Source: Planctomycetota bacterium
GTDB lineage: Bacteria; Planctomycetota; UBA1135; GCA-002686595
Assembly: GCA_022446815.1 (NCBI GenBank)
Contig: JAKVCD010000040.1
Span: 62,001-126,000, forward strand
Direction of reading: 5' to 3'
DNA: 64,000 bases
Under the pieces are notes generated by a model. It was not told where the DNA came from. It worked only from the letters and a program-made list of their open reading frames with translations, and did not search any database. Below are positions 17,978 to 27,110 of the stretch, piece by piece. Position 1 is the first letter of the stretch; each line of letters begins with the position of its first letter. The translations under genes and the position numbers were made by a program.

Positions 17978-18879
17978 GACCCGCGAACAACGCGGCGCTG
18001 GCCTGGGGGCAGCTCTTCAGGCTCTCCCTGTGTCCTACCGCGTTGGCAGACATTTTGGCTGGCTCCGCGCTCGCGGCAGCTGCGACGGGAGAGCTTGAGC
18101 TAGAGCCCCTCCTGTTCTGCTCTACCTTGGGCATTTATCACGGGTCGATGGCCCTGAACGACTGGGCAGACCAAAAAGAGGACGCGAGAGACAGGCCTCA
18201 CAGGCCGCTCCCGAGCGCAGAGATCACTTCCCGAGCGGCTCTCACAGCTGCATGCGGGATGATCCTGGCCGGAGTCTCTTGCGCTTTCTTCCTGAACCCC
18301 GCCTTGGGCGTTTGGATGCTGGGGATCGCGACCTTGGCTGTTGGCTACAACATCTGGTTGCGTGGACCGTGGAGCGGCCCCATCAGCCTCGGTGCCTGCA
18401 GAGCGATGCACATCTCGGCCCCGGCAGTTCTCTTCGCGACTCCCTTGATAGAGACGACCTCAGTCATCGCCTTGGGGTACGGGCTCTACGTCTTCACTCT
18501 CTCACGCCTCGCACGGCTGGAGACCTTAGACTCGAGCGAGCTCAAGCAGGCTCCCAGCTTTTACCTCATGGGCTGCGCCGCGATCTTCCTTGCCACGAGC
18601 GTGAACATCAGCGGCGAAGCATCCCTCGCCCCACGCCTCGCAGCGACGCTCCTCTCCCTAGGGGCAGCCGTGGCGCTGACAAGGCGCGCGTGGCCGCTGG
18701 AACCGTGGACCGCTGAGAGAGTTCAGGGCTCCGTCGGGCTCTCCCTGAGGCTCCTCCTGCTCTTCACTGCCTCGGCTACGCTCTCGACGGGGTCGGAGTC
18801 AGCCTGGATCCCAGCTGCCCTCATCCTGACGGGATACCCGCTGGCCCATGCACTCAGGAAGGCTATCCCTCCGACCTAG
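17974..18879 (+). CDS. UbiA-family prenyltransferase
   Basis: A 301-residue integral membrane protein with multiple helices. The Asp-rich prenyl-diphosphate binding motif NDWADQKEDARDRPHRPLPS is at residues 62-81. The second Asp-rich motif of classic UbiA enzymes is not clear; the matching loop reads RLARLETLDSSELKQ. The family attaches prenyl chains to aromatic or sugar acceptors (quinones, haem, glycans), and SCO3242-like members carry the NDxxD...DRxxRP form. It overlaps rseP by ATGA and ends on a CTAG shared with the convergent CCA-enzyme gene. The acceptor is unknown. Confidence 0.85.
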   Translation: MRPANNAALAWGQLFRLSLCPTALADILAGSALAAAATGELELEPLLFCSTLGIYHGSMALNDWADQKEDARDRPHRPLPSAEITSRAALTAACGMILAGVSCAFFLNPALGVWMLGIATLAVGYNIWLRGPWSGPISLGACRAMHISAPAVLFATPLIETTSVIALGYGLYVFTLSRLARLETLDSSELKQAPSFYLMGCAAIFLATSVNISGEASLAPRLAATLLSLGAAVALTRRAWPLEPWTAERVQGSVGLSLRLLLLFTASATLSTGSESAWIPAALILTGYPLAHALRKAIPPT

Positions 18880-20144
18880 AGTCGCGATTGCCCAGAGAGC
18901 CACTCTAGGGCCTGCTCCCGTCCCACAATTTCGCCGTCGAGCTGGAGCAGGAGACACTCATGCATGAGCGCCCCCCATCGAGGCCCCCGCGGGACGCCGA
19001 CAGTGGCGAGGTCTGAGGGCTCGAGGAGGGCCTTGGTGTGAATCTCGTGCTCCTTGCGAGAGGCCCTGATGGCCTGCCAGTCCGCGATGGTGGACACATC
19101 CCACTCATTCGCAAGCCTAGAAGCTAAGACGAGCTGTAAAGCGCCTTCCCAGGCATCCTCTCGCATCCATAGCAGGAGCTGCCCGCGTCGAGGAGTGCTA
19201 GCGATGCTCTCCTCGAGAGCGGCAGCCAGCTTGAAGATGGCGCGAGCTGAAGCCCTGAGCTCCCTCGAAGGCTTCAGGCCTTGGAGGGAATCCTCGAATG
19301 ATTGAACCCTGCCCGCCCGCTCGCCCTCTAGCGGAGCGGGGTCGCACACCAAGCACAGGCATAACGCGAGGCTCTCAAGGCCATCGAGGTGGCCGCAGAT
19401 CCGCAAAAGATCTCGTTCCACATCATCTCCAGCCGACGGGAAGAGCGCGCTCACTGCGCGGAGCTCGCACAAGAACCGGACCATCTCTAGACCAACCCCC
19501 GAATCAAAGGCGCGCGATAACTCCGCCAAGATCCGCTCACTGCTAACGCCACCCAGCGAGCCGAGTGATGATCTTGAACCGATCAGAGTAGCCTCACAGG
19601 GGGTAAGACGGAGGCAGGCTGAGAATCGCGCGAGCCTGAGGATTCGAAGCCCGTCTTCCTGAAATCTTTTAGCCGCGTCTCCCACTGCAGACAGCTGACC
19701 AGCGACCAAGCTGTCCATGCCCCGTACCGGATCTAGGAACTCACCAGAGATCGCGTCTAGGTACATCGCGTTTACCGTGAAATCTCGGCGGGAAGCATCC
19801 ACCAGTACCGAAGTTCCAAATACAACCTGGTCTGGATGTCGACCGTCGGAGTAACCGTCCTCAGCTCTCAGCGTTGTAACCTCCACTCCCTGCCCGCCAA
19901 CATTGACCAGCACCGTTCCGAATCGCTTCCCCAACGGCACCGTAGATGGGAAGCACTCCTCAACCTCGTCCGGCGTAGCGTCAGTCGCCATGTCAGCGTC
20001 TCCTGGGACCCGGCCCATGGCCAGGTCTCGCACAGCACCTCCGACCAGCCAGGATCGATGCCCTGCTCTAGAGAGCCGCTCCGCCACAGCCCGCACGGCG
20101 TACAGCAACCCCTCGGGAAGATCGGTTAGCTTGGGAGTCTCCAT
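18876..20144 (-). CDS. cca: CCA tRNA nucleotidyltransferase
   Basis: Adds or repairs the 3'-CCA end of tRNAs. The frame is open to 20390, but the ATG at 20144 (METPKLTDLPEG) gives the normal start (422 residues). The nucleotidyltransferase core has LVGGAVRDLAMGRVPGDADM with its catalytic acidic pair, then RRDFTVNAMYLD and the motif GDAAKRFQEDGLRILRLARF. The C-terminal half is helical, as in class II enzymes. A strict poly(A) polymerase cannot be excluded but is less likely. Its stop overlaps that of the convergent UbiA gene. Confidence 0.92.
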   Translation of the reverse strand: METPKLTDLPEGLLYAVRAVAERLSRAGHRSWLVGGAVRDLAMGRVPGDADMATDATPDEVEECFPSTVPLGKRFGTVLVNVGGQGVEVTTLRAEDGYSDGRHPDQVVFGTSVLVDASRRDFTVNAMYLDAISGEFLDPVRGMDSLVAGQLSAVGDAAKRFQEDGLRILRLARFSACLRLTPCEATLIGSRSSLGSLGGVSSERILAELSRAFDSGVGLEMVRFLCELRAVSALFPSAGDDVERDLLRICGHLDGLESLALCLCLVCDPAPLEGERAGRVQSFEDSLQGLKPSRELRASARAIFKLAAALEESIASTPRRGQLLLWMREDAWEGALQLVLASRLANEWDVSTIADWQAIRASRKEHEIHTKALLEPSDLATVGVPRGPRWGALMHECLLLQLDGEIVGREQALEWLSGQSRL

Positions 20145-20210
20145 CACAGAGGCGAAGCCTAGCACAGCACAGCTCGCTGGATCCCGCCCCCTCATCTGGA
20201 GGCCCCAGTC

Positions 20211-20681
20211 GTGACGGGATTTCTCAGCCCCAAGAACCTCAGCCTGGCCTCGGTTGGAGTCTTGCTGTTCCTGGTGAGCGTCCCCCGCGTTCACCGGCTC
20301 GCCGTCCAAGACAACCAACGGGACGCCCAGTCGGCAGTTCGAGCCCTCTATCAGGCTGTCACGACAACCTCTGCGGCGTCCACCCCTCAAGAGTTGGCGG
20401 TTGGCCTAGAGGAGCGCCTCAGGGACGTAAGGCTTCACGAAGAACACGGCCTGATTCAGAGGCACGGTTACCTGTTTGAGGTCGCGTCAGCCTCTGGCCT
20501 CGGTGATATGGTGCGCGCATGGCCTGTCTCCCATGGGGACACAGGTGCCGCGGCCTACCTCATGGACCCTGACGGGACCCTTCGAGTCCATGCCAACCCA
20601 GCGGCGCTTTGGAGCGGGCCGTTGTCCTCACGCCCAACGGGGCATGAGCCCGGATGGCAGCTAGCAGAGCGACCCCACTAG
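20211..20681 (+). CDS. short membrane-anchored hypothetical protein (pilin-like layout)
   Basis: A 156-residue protein starting at GTG, with GGAGG about 8 bases upstream. The N-terminus has one hydrophobic segment (LASVGVLLFLVSVPRVHRLA). A helix then leads to a small C-terminal part with HGYLFEVASASG and GAAAYLMDPDGTLRVHANPA. That layout and those phrases recall the small pseudopilin-like secreted proteins of planctomycetes, but there is no clear prepilin cleavage site, so I leave the function open. It lies divergent to cca (66 bases apart), and its stop shares CTAG with the convergent HEAT lipoprotein gene. Confidence 0.6.
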   Translation: MTGFLSPKNLSLASVGVLLFLVSVPRVHRLAVQDNQRDAQSAVRALYQAVTTTSAASTPQELAVGLEERLRDVRLHEEHGLIQRHGYLFEVASASGLGDMVRAWPVSHGDTGAAAYLMDPDGTLRVHANPAALWSGPLSSRPTGHEPGWQLAERPH

Positions 20682-22294
20682 CCGTACCAGCGCCAAAGGA
20701 GCTCTTCAAAGGCAGGCCTAACGAGCGGGTCTGTGATCCTGATGCACGCCCGCTTGAGGACCGGGGCGACGACTAAGGTTGCCCCAAGCCTGGTGAGACA
20801 CTCAGCGGAGAAGAGGCGCTCATAATCTGGGCAAGCGTCGTCCAAGGCGACTTCAACGAGGAAGTCCACCGTCTCCGATCCACGAGACATCGACGCTGCC
20901 CAGAGGTAATCCAGCCTACGCTCCGGGTCTGCCTCTGAGCGCCAAGCTGCGATCAGCCTGTCTTGACCGATCGAGCCGCAATTCGAGACCTGCAAGCAGA
21001 GCCATCGGTGAGCCGAGAGGTGATGCCTGTCGCCCTCAGCCACTCTCGCTAAGCTCAATAGCCAATCTGCGGCCTCCTGCGAAGGGACCTGCCCGAGCGC
21101 CTGAATCCAAGGCTCGCGCTCCTTCAGAGCGCGGTCAGCCATCCCCTCTAGAGTCGTGATCAAAGCCACAGCGGCCCGTTCCTCCAGCCCTGGCTGATGC
21201 TCCCAGAGCCCCCGCACAGCGCGGAGCGCGGGCCCTAGCTCACTTGGACCGCTGGCCAACATCTCCATAAACACACCCACGGCAGCAGAGTCACCCGTGG
21301 CGAGAAGAGCTCGAAGGCTGGCTTGCCTGACCTTTGGAGAGCTGTCCCGTGTCCCTTCTCGTAACGTAGGCAGCAACCTGTCGTCATCCAACTCTTGGAC
21401 AGCCTCAGTCGCTAAGACACGCAAAGTCTCCGAGGGGTCCTCGGCAGCCATGTCAAAGAGGAGCCCGCTCTGCTTCGACATCGTCACGGCCTCCATAGCG
21501 CGGGTCCTGACGAGCTCTGAGTCATGCTTGAGGAGCAGCTCCAAGAGGGCTTCGGCCTCAGGATCACCAGCCGCAGCGAGGGCGGCGACCAAAAACGGCT
21601 CGAGGTTGGGATGGTCCGAGGCCTTCATCGTCAAGACATCCCGAGTGAGCGCCACTCCCGCGCCAGACGATGCTACGGCTCTAGCAGCAAGCACCAGGAG
21701 ACCAACCTCATCGTCATCCTTGATCCAGATCGAGAGATCTCCAGCTAAGCGCTCAGGATCCGCCGTCCCCATAGCCTGCACGAGCGCGCGGCGAAGCTCT
21801 CCGTTCACCAGCGGCATCAAGCTCTTGAGGGTCTCGTAATCCTGTGGCTGTGCGAGCTTGGCCATCGCCCTGATCGCTGCCGAGCGGACGCTCTCGGCTG
21901 GATGCCCCAACATTCGCCGGACCGTCACAACAGCGGAAGGGGCGTCACTAAGGCCCAAGACACCGAGCGAGCTCCCAATCACCAGGGTCCCGTTCTGAGT
22001 AGCCGCGTACCTTTGGATGAGATCATCAATCAAGGTGACGGAGCGCTCTCCTGCAGCGGCGAGCTCGCCACGGTAGTGGTTCTGAACCTCAGGCCTCCCC
22101 GTAGCGAGCTTCTCAACCATGACAGGGAGCATGTCTCCCGTGTCGCGGTCAAAGTGCCCTAGGGGGGCGGTGGTGTGAAGGGTCACCCTGAGGCGATCGT
22201 CTTCACGCCAATCAAACGCTTCACGCGTCTCCTCCTCACCCCCACAAGCGGCCGCAAGAGCGAGGAGCAAAAACGGCCGCGAGAGGAGAGTCAC
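20678..22294 (-). CDS. HEAT-repeat lipoprotein
   Basis: A 538-residue protein starting at a GTG that overlaps the TolC-family gene stop as GTGA. The signal peptide ends in the lipobox LAAAC. The mature protein is an array of HEAT-type helical repeats with phrases such as SVRSAAIRAMAKLAQPQDYE, VRQASLRALLATGDSAA and EPWIQALGQVPSQEA. No catalytic motif is seen. It is the last gene of the sigma/anti-sigma/TolC operon, which suggests a scaffold role in the envelope function that operon controls. Confidence 0.85.
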   Translation of the reverse strand: MTLLSRPFLLLALAAACGGEEETREAFDWREDDRLRVTLHTTAPLGHFDRDTGDMLPVMVEKLATGRPEVQNHYRGELAAAGERSVTLIDDLIQRYAATQNGTLVIGSSLGVLGLSDAPSAVVTVRRMLGHPAESVRSAAIRAMAKLAQPQDYETLKSLMPLVNGELRRALVQAMGTADPERLAGDLSIWIKDDDEVGLLVLAARAVASSGAGVALTRDVLTMKASDHPNLEPFLVAALAAAGDPEAEALLELLLKHDSELVRTRAMEAVTMSKQSGLLFDMAAEDPSETLRVLATEAVQELDDDRLLPTLREGTRDSSPKVRQASLRALLATGDSAAVGVFMEMLASGPSELGPALRAVRGLWEHQPGLEERAAVALITTLEGMADRALKEREPWIQALGQVPSQEAADWLLSLARVAEGDRHHLSAHRWLCLQVSNCGSIGQDRLIAAWRSEADPERRLDYLWAASMSRGSETVDFLVEVALDDACPDYERLFSAECLTRLGATLVVAPVLKRACIRITDPLVRPAFEELLWRWYG

Positions 22295-23889
22295 GGGGCC
22301 TGCTCCCCCTGGGCCTCCCCTGCATTCCCCCTCGCTCCCGATAGATTAGCGAGAGCTTTGCCATAGCCTGCCATAGCAGCCTCTTCAGCATAGAAGGCTT
22401 CAACGAGCGCCTGCTGGAACTCGAGGACTTGAAAGTTTGTTGAGAGGCCCTGCTCGTAGCGAGAGCGCTCTGCCTGCATCAGGCGCTCTGCAGCCTCTCG
22501 AGTCTTCGAAGCTGCGCGGGAGGCCTCAGCCTGATACTTCACCAGACGGAGCGCCTCGCGGACACTCCTGGCGACCTCCGAGCGCTGCGCGTCAAGGTTG
22601 AGGCGGGCAGCCCTCAGCAGGGAGCGAGCTGCGCGCTCCTCTCGGTCAAGCGCCACATTCCCCATGGGTAGTTGAAAGCTGAGGCCCGCAGCGAGTGTCG
22701 GATACTCAAGCGTGAGGGTCTCCTCGACAGCGTCAGCGACGCTAGCGTCGTAACCCTGCGAAGAGAGTTGGACCAATAGGTCGAGCAGGGGCTGGCGCTC
22801 GTTGATTGCCCGCTCGTGCTGCAGCTCTGCGATTTGAACATCAAACTGCGCCGCCCGCACTTCACCACGACGCGAGACGGCCAGATCGATCTCTTCTTGC
22901 CAGCTCATGCTCGGCAGCGCGGATTCCGGGTCCGGAAGAGGCGTGACCGTCTTGAGTTGAACAGACCATGTCTCTGCTCCGAGCCCAGGGAAAAGTGCTG
23001 AGCGCAATACATCCATCGAAGAGCGCAGGGTTGTCTCTGCCAAGAGCACGCCCTCGATGCGTCGGGCGACTGTGGCTTCGTCCTGAATGACCTCGACCTC
23101 AGTTGCAACCCCGGCGTCGCGGCGTCGGCGGTCTCGATCAAGCTGTTGAAGTGCGAGGTCCAGCGCAGAGCCAGCAACTGCCATCTGTCGCTCTGCCAGT
23201 ACGAGATCCCAGTAGAGTAAGTCGACCTGAACCAAGAGCTCCTGACGTCTGAGGCGGAAGAGCTCCTGCTCTCGATTGACCTGCAAGCCAGCGAGCCCTT
23301 GCAAGGAGGTGATGTAGTCCTCTCCAGACCCCCTGAGCAGCGGTCTTGTATACACTGCTGCAAGGACGTCTTGATTTGACGTGTCAAGCAGGTTGAAGAA
23401 GCTGTTCGTTCGGGTGTTGTTGTGGTTGTACGTGAGGCTGAGCGCGCCACCGGCTGCAAAAGCCCGCTCGAAACCGAAGCTGAGGTCTTGGGTCGTGGTG
23501 TCTACCGAGGTGTTAGCGGCGTCAAAGATGTTTGAGGCGTCGGACCTAGCGTCACTGAGGTTGCCTGAAGCGCTGAACACCCAGTCAAAAGCGGCCCAGC
23601 TCCCGACCTCACGATGTCGAGCGGCGTCTACCCCCTCCTGCATGGCTTGAAGCCTCAGGTCATTGGTGAGGCCGATGGCCCTAGCTGCCTCCAATGAGAG
23701 CTCGAGCAGCTCCCCCTCAGGCTCATCCATCGCCGCATCCCAAGCGCCACGATCAGTCCAAGCCTCGTCAACCAAGGCGTCTACAGCAGGGTCGCCTTGA
23801 CCCGTAGGAGTTTGAGCTGCGAAAGCCGGCCAAGCGGCCGAGAGGCCGCTAAAGGCGCAGATGCCCAGAATCAAAGAAGGAATGCGCAT
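22291..23889 (-). CDS. TolC-family outer membrane protein
   Basis: The frame is open to a GTG at 23925, but the ATG at 23889 starts a clean signal peptide (MRIPSLILGICAFSGLSAAW), giving 532 residues. Long coiled-coil helices, such as LVQVDLLYWDLVLAERQMAV and LRAARLNLDAQRSEVARSV, alternate with beta segments (LSFGFERAFAAGGALSLTYN). This matches the duplicated architecture of outer-membrane efflux/secretion channels. No inner-membrane pump or membrane-fusion protein is encoded nearby, so the exported substrate is unknown. It lies between the anti-sigma gene and the HEAT lipoprotein gene. Confidence 0.88.
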   Translation of the reverse strand: MRIPSLILGICAFSGLSAAWPAFAAQTPTGQGDPAVDALVDEAWTDRGAWDAAMDEPEGELLELSLEAARAIGLTNDLRLQAMQEGVDAARHREVGSWAAFDWVFSASGNLSDARSDASNIFDAANTSVDTTTQDLSFGFERAFAAGGALSLTYNHNNTRTNSFFNLLDTSNQDVLAAVYTRPLLRGSGEDYITSLQGLAGLQVNREQELFRLRRQELLVQVDLLYWDLVLAERQMAVAGSALDLALQQLDRDRRRRDAGVATEVEVIQDEATVARRIEGVLLAETTLRSSMDVLRSALFPGLGAETWSVQLKTVTPLPDPESALPSMSWQEEIDLAVSRRGEVRAAQFDVQIAELQHERAINERQPLLDLLVQLSSQGYDASVADAVEETLTLEYPTLAAGLSFQLPMGNVALDREERAARSLLRAARLNLDAQRSEVARSVREALRLVKYQAEASRAASKTREAAERLMQAERSRYEQGLSTNFQVLEFQQALVEAFYAEEAAMAGYGKALANLSGARGNAGEAQGEQAP

Positions 23890-23939
23890 ACGCCAAGCAT
23901 AGAACGGAATCCTCTGAGAGGCCACAGTTCTGCGCCGCT

Positions 23940-24965
23940 CTAACGGGGACCGCCAGAGCTGATCGAGCTGAATTCAGCGAGCAATGCGGCAGGCACAGTG
24001 TCAGGGTGCCGGGCTCGCACAGCTTCAAGCCAGAGAGGGTCGATTGGGAGGACCGCCCTCAAATCGCCCTGCACCTCAATCAAGGCCCGGCGAGCATCCG
24101 CCCTTGGAAGGCGCTCTCGAGCGAGGCGCAGCGCTGCATCACTAGCTGCTGAGCCTAAGCCGTAGCTCTCAGCCCTAGCGAGCGAGGAGGCAACGAGCCA
24201 GGCTCCAGCCTGATCCTCTAGATCCAAAGACTGCGAAAGCTCGTCGAGGAGAGGGGCCCATTCATCACCCCAAGCCTTCGAGCCTCCATCAGACAAGAAG
24301 ACGTCCATGCGAAGCTCAGCAAGGAGCCAAAGCTCCTCAGAGCTGAGCGCCCCTTGCTCCCGCGACTGAGGGGTGGCCAGGTGCAAAGCGCTGATGCGAG
24401 GCTTGAGCCACTCTGGAACGACTGAGATGGAATTCCCGAAGCGAGCTCGGGACGCGTCTAGCTGGTAGCGGGACCAACGCAGAGAGTTTTGCGTAAGGAG
24501 CTCGTCCACCAGCCTAGGCTCGTTGATCTCAAGCTCGGCTTCAGGTTCAGGCGAAGCCGCCGCTTCAAAAGGCGCGGGTCGGACGCCGACCTCAACACTG
24601 AAACGCGGCACCTCTGGCTCTTCGATCAACACATAGAGGGCCACGACCGGAAGAGCTGCGATATGAAGGAGTAAGCTTGCAGCCGCTAGGCGTAAGACAG
24701 CGGAGGCCCGCAGGCGATCCCTTAAGAAGCGGGCGGTATCTATCACATCACCCCGCCAGCTGAGATCTTGGCGTGTTGAGTTGTTGAGTGAGCGCTCTAC
24801 GAGATGCGCGGTGTCCCCATGGTCAGAAGCTTGCTCAACCTCCCTGCAAGCATGCAAAAAGATGTGCAGCTCCCGTTCAACGTCAGAGGCATCGGAGGGA
24901 GGGATCGTAGAGCTGAGGAGCTCTTCGATCCGGTCCTCAGGGCAATATCCGCTGGAACCTCTCAA
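23940..24965 (-). CDS. putative membrane anti-sigma factor
   Basis: A 341-residue protein starting at a TTG that overlaps the sigma-factor stop as TTGA. The N-terminal ~75 residues are a helical cytoplasmic region with C8 and an HACRE motif, which weakly recalls zinc-finger anti-sigma domains. A single transmembrane segment lies around residues 93-112 (RLAAASLLLHIAALPVVALY). The C-terminal ~220 residues are outside and helical, of unknown family. The anti-sigma role is inferred from the overlap with the sigma gene and the one-helix topology, not from a clear domain match. Confidence 0.6.
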   Translation of the reverse strand: MRGSSGYCPEDRIEELLSSTIPPSDASDVERELHIFLHACREVEQASDHGDTAHLVERSLNNSTRQDLSWRGDVIDTARFLRDRLRASAVLRLAAASLLLHIAALPVVALYVLIEEPEVPRFSVEVGVRPAPFEAAASPEPEAELEINEPRLVDELLTQNSLRWSRYQLDASRARFGNSISVVPEWLKPRISALHLATPQSREQGALSSEELWLLAELRMDVFLSDGGSKAWGDEWAPLLDELSQSLDLEDQAGAWLVASSLARAESYGLGSAASDAALRLARERLPRADARRALIEVQGDLRAVLPIDPLWLEAVRARHPDTVPAALLAEFSSISSGGPR

Positions 24966-25540
24966 AGCCCCCTCTCCCGGTGAAGGTCTTCACGAAGACG
25001 TTGGACTGCGTTGTAGACACGAGATTTGATCGTGCCAACGGGAACGCCGAGAAGCTCGGACACCTCGATGTATGGGAGTCCTTGCATGACCCCGAGTTCG
25101 AAGGCCTCCCTATGAATTGCATCTAGGCGTCGCACCGCTGCGTAGAGCGCTTTCGAGCGCTCCTCGAGTTGCAGCTCCTCAAAGGGCTCAGGCTCCCTAC
25201 CAGGCGCATCCTCAACTAGGGGCAGCACTGCCTCCTCTGACTCCGGAGTGGTGCGTTCGCGCACAGCAGCCCTCCGCCTGGAGTCAATCCAAACGTTTCG
25301 GGCCGCTCTGAAGGCATACGCCTCAAAGCGTCCGCTGGGTTGATAGTTCTGTGCGCCTCTGAAGAGCTTCAAGACTGTCTCTTGGACGAGATCTTCTACC
25401 TCCCCCGGCCCAGCGCCTAATCGCCGAAAAAAGCCTAGGAGCGACCCTACCTCAGTAGTCACAAACTCCTCAAAGAGCTCTGGGCGCCCTACGGCCAAAG
25501 CGGCCAAGGGGTCTCGTTTCCCATCCCAGCGCTCTCTCAA
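24962..25540 (-). CDS. ECF-family RNA polymerase sigma factor
   Basis: A 192-residue sigma-70-family protein with only regions 2 and 4. Region 2 shows GEVEDLVQETVLKLFRG and AYAFRAARNVWIDSRRR. Region 4 shows LDAIHREAFELGVMQGLPY and VPVGTIKSRVYNAVQRL. The only plausible start is the TTG at 25540. A possible autoregulatory promoter (TGAACC-N15-CGTT) lies 36-60 bases upstream. It leads an operon with the putative anti-sigma factor, a TolC-family protein and a HEAT lipoprotein. Confidence 0.93.
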   Translation of the reverse strand: MRERWDGKRDPLAALAVGRPELFEEFVTTEVGSLLGFFRRLGAGPGEVEDLVQETVLKLFRGAQNYQPSGRFEAYAFRAARNVWIDSRRRAAVRERTTPESEEAVLPLVEDAPGREPEPFEELQLEERSKALYAAVRRLDAIHREAFELGVMQGLPYIEVSELLGVPVGTIKSRVYNAVQRLREDLHRERGL

Positions 25541-25575
25541 GAGGGTTGCGGCTCCAAACCAGGGCCATCAGCAGG

Positions 25576-25600
25576 AACGGTGTGGCGTGGGTCCGGTTCA
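25576..25600 (-). promoter_or_regulatory. possible ECF-type promoter of the sigma operon
   Basis: Read on the minus strand: TGAACC (25600-25595), a 15-base spacer, then CGTT (25579-25576). This resembles general ECF promoters (GAAC in the -35, CGT in the -10). The start site would fall about 28 bases upstream of the TTG start at 25540. The spacer is one base shorter than in the two better matches at 54323 and 63668. Confidence 0.35.
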
Positions 25601-25669
25601 GCTGTTTTGTGAAAATTTAAATCTTCCATAGTCGGCCTAGCAGGTGCACTAGGAAGGGGTAGTACCCGA

Positions 25670-26158
25670 TCAGCTCACGCTGGATACGGACCACTCCCCC
25701 AGGCCGTAGAGGGGCTCTGGTAACGGATCCCCAGAAGGCCAACTAAGGCGAATCTCACGTTGATCTAGGCCTGTAACTCGTAAATGAACCTCCAGGCGGC
25801 TCTCGGGGAGCCAATCAGAGACCCGGTCGGCCCACTCAATGACAGACACGCCTCCATCGCCAAGAAGTTCGTGCGCGCCATCTGCCAAGATCTCTCGCTC
25901 TCGGCCCTCCATCCAAGCGTCGTAGTGGTCCAGCGTTAGCCGACCCTCATACCTCTGCATCAAGACATAAGTGGGGCTGTTTACCACTCCACTCACTCCT
26001 AAGCCGCGGGCGAGCCCTCGCACAAAGGTCGTTTTACCACTGCCCATATCCCCATACAGCGCAATCACCAGCGAGGTATCAATCAATCCGCCGATCCGTT
26101 GGGCGAGCTCCATAGATTCCACATCGCTCGTGGTGATTCTTGTCAACTCCTCAGCCAT
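25670..26158 (-). CDS. tsaE: tRNA threonylcarbamoyladenosine biosynthesis ATPase
   Basis: The ATPase partner of the TsaB-TsaD complex that makes t6A37 in tRNA. The P-loop GDMGSGKTTFVRGLA and the family motif SPTYVLMQRYEG (substrate loop), followed by LDHYDAW and VIEWADR, are all present. The frame is open to 26218, but MAEELTRI at 26158 is the natural start (162 residues), overlapping the thiL stop by 8 bases. The C-terminal ~25 residues extend beyond the core. It is the last gene of the uvrA operon. Confidence 0.93.
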   Translation of the reverse strand: MAEELTRITTSDVESMELAQRIGGLIDTSLVIALYGDMGSGKTTFVRGLARGLGVSGVVNSPTYVLMQRYEGRLTLDHYDAWMEGREREILADGAHELLGDGGVSVIEWADRVSDWLPESRLEVHLRVTGLDQREIRLSWPSGDPLPEPLYGLGEWSVSSVS

Positions 26159-27077
26159 GCCGCCATCCTCCCTCATCGGGGCTCCAAGATCGAGGCCTCC
26201 CTCCAGTAACGTCTTCACCTAGCAGGAGCCCACGGCCCTCCGTGACCCTGCCGATCACGGTGAGCGAAGAGAGGCAGCTTGAGGTGTCACGTTGCGCGGA
26301 GCTTAGCCCCTCCTCAGAGAGGGTGGCGAGGAGCTCATGATCTTCGCCGTCATGCATTCCGTGGGAGATAGCCGATGTCCCACTTGTGCGGGCCGCCCGA
26401 AGCGCATCCCTGTGAAGTGGGACTCGCTCGAGGATTCCACGAACGCAACTTGCACGACAGAGCCTGAAGAGGTCCCAAGCTAAGCCGTCGCTCACATCCA
26501 TCATGGCCTTGGCCCCATGGACCCGATGCAGCCGATGACCTGCCTCGATACGAGGTTGTATCCTCATATGGCGACCTAGTCTGCTACCTCCGACAGGACC
26601 AGTGAGTACGAGGTAATCACCCGGGCGGGCCCTATCACGACCAGGAGGTTTCCCAGATGAGGAGAAATCGCCGACCGCCGTCACACAGAGAGCCGCGGGG
26701 CCGTCAGCGCAGGCGAGATCGCCCCCGCAAAGCCATGCTCCAGCTTTTCTGGCCTCCTCTTGCACGCCACGAATCCACTCTCGGATCGTTCGCTCACTGC
26801 AGGACGCCGGCGCGCGCACTGCGAGGAGGAGCGCGCGGGGCTTTGCTGCGGTAGCGGCGATGTCAGAGAGCGCCCTCGCAGCCGCCTTACGGCCAACGGA
26901 GCGCGGAGGCGCATTCAGCTCACAATGGACCCCGAGAATGACCTGATCTGCACAGAGAACCTCTCGCCCCAATGGCCTCTTGAGCACGCTAGCGTCATGG
27001 CCCTTGCTCCCACGCAAAAGCGGGGACGCACCCTGCTGTGCGAGCCACTTGTGCAGCTTGTCCTCACTCCATGACAC
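26151..27077 (-). CDS. thiL: thiamine-monophosphate kinase
   Basis: Phosphorylates thiamine monophosphate to the active diphosphate. The 308-residue protein shows GHDASVL (the usual form is GDDAAVL), the helix RALSDIAATAAKPRAL, the LCGGDLACAD motif and the late MDVSDGLAWDLFRL motif typical of ThiL. The first acidic motif has His in place of the first Asp, which could affect metal binding. It lies 33 bases after the S26-like protease gene and close to thiE, so thiamine synthesis genes are interleaved here. Confidence 0.87.
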   Translation of the reverse strand: MSWSEDKLHKWLAQQGASPLLRGSKGHDASVLKRPLGREVLCADQVILGVHCELNAPPRSVGRKAAARALSDIAATAAKPRALLLAVRAPASCSERTIREWIRGVQEEARKAGAWLCGGDLACADGPAALCVTAVGDFSSSGKPPGRDRARPGDYLVLTGPVGGSRLGRHMRIQPRIEAGHRLHRVHGAKAMMDVSDGLAWDLFRLCRASCVRGILERVPLHRDALRAARTSGTSAISHGMHDGEDHELLATLSEEGLSSAQRDTSSCLSSLTVIGRVTEGRGLLLGEDVTGGRPRSWSPDEGGWRHG

Positions 27078-27110
27078 GGGAGGATGGTACCAGCAGATGC
27101 AGCGAGTTCA

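Noticed and set aside
25541-25669. Possible tRNA or small RNA in the AT-rich gap before the sigma gene
   Set aside because: No cloverleaf or T-loop sequence could be found. The AT-rich part and the TGAACC/CGTT pair fit a promoter region better.
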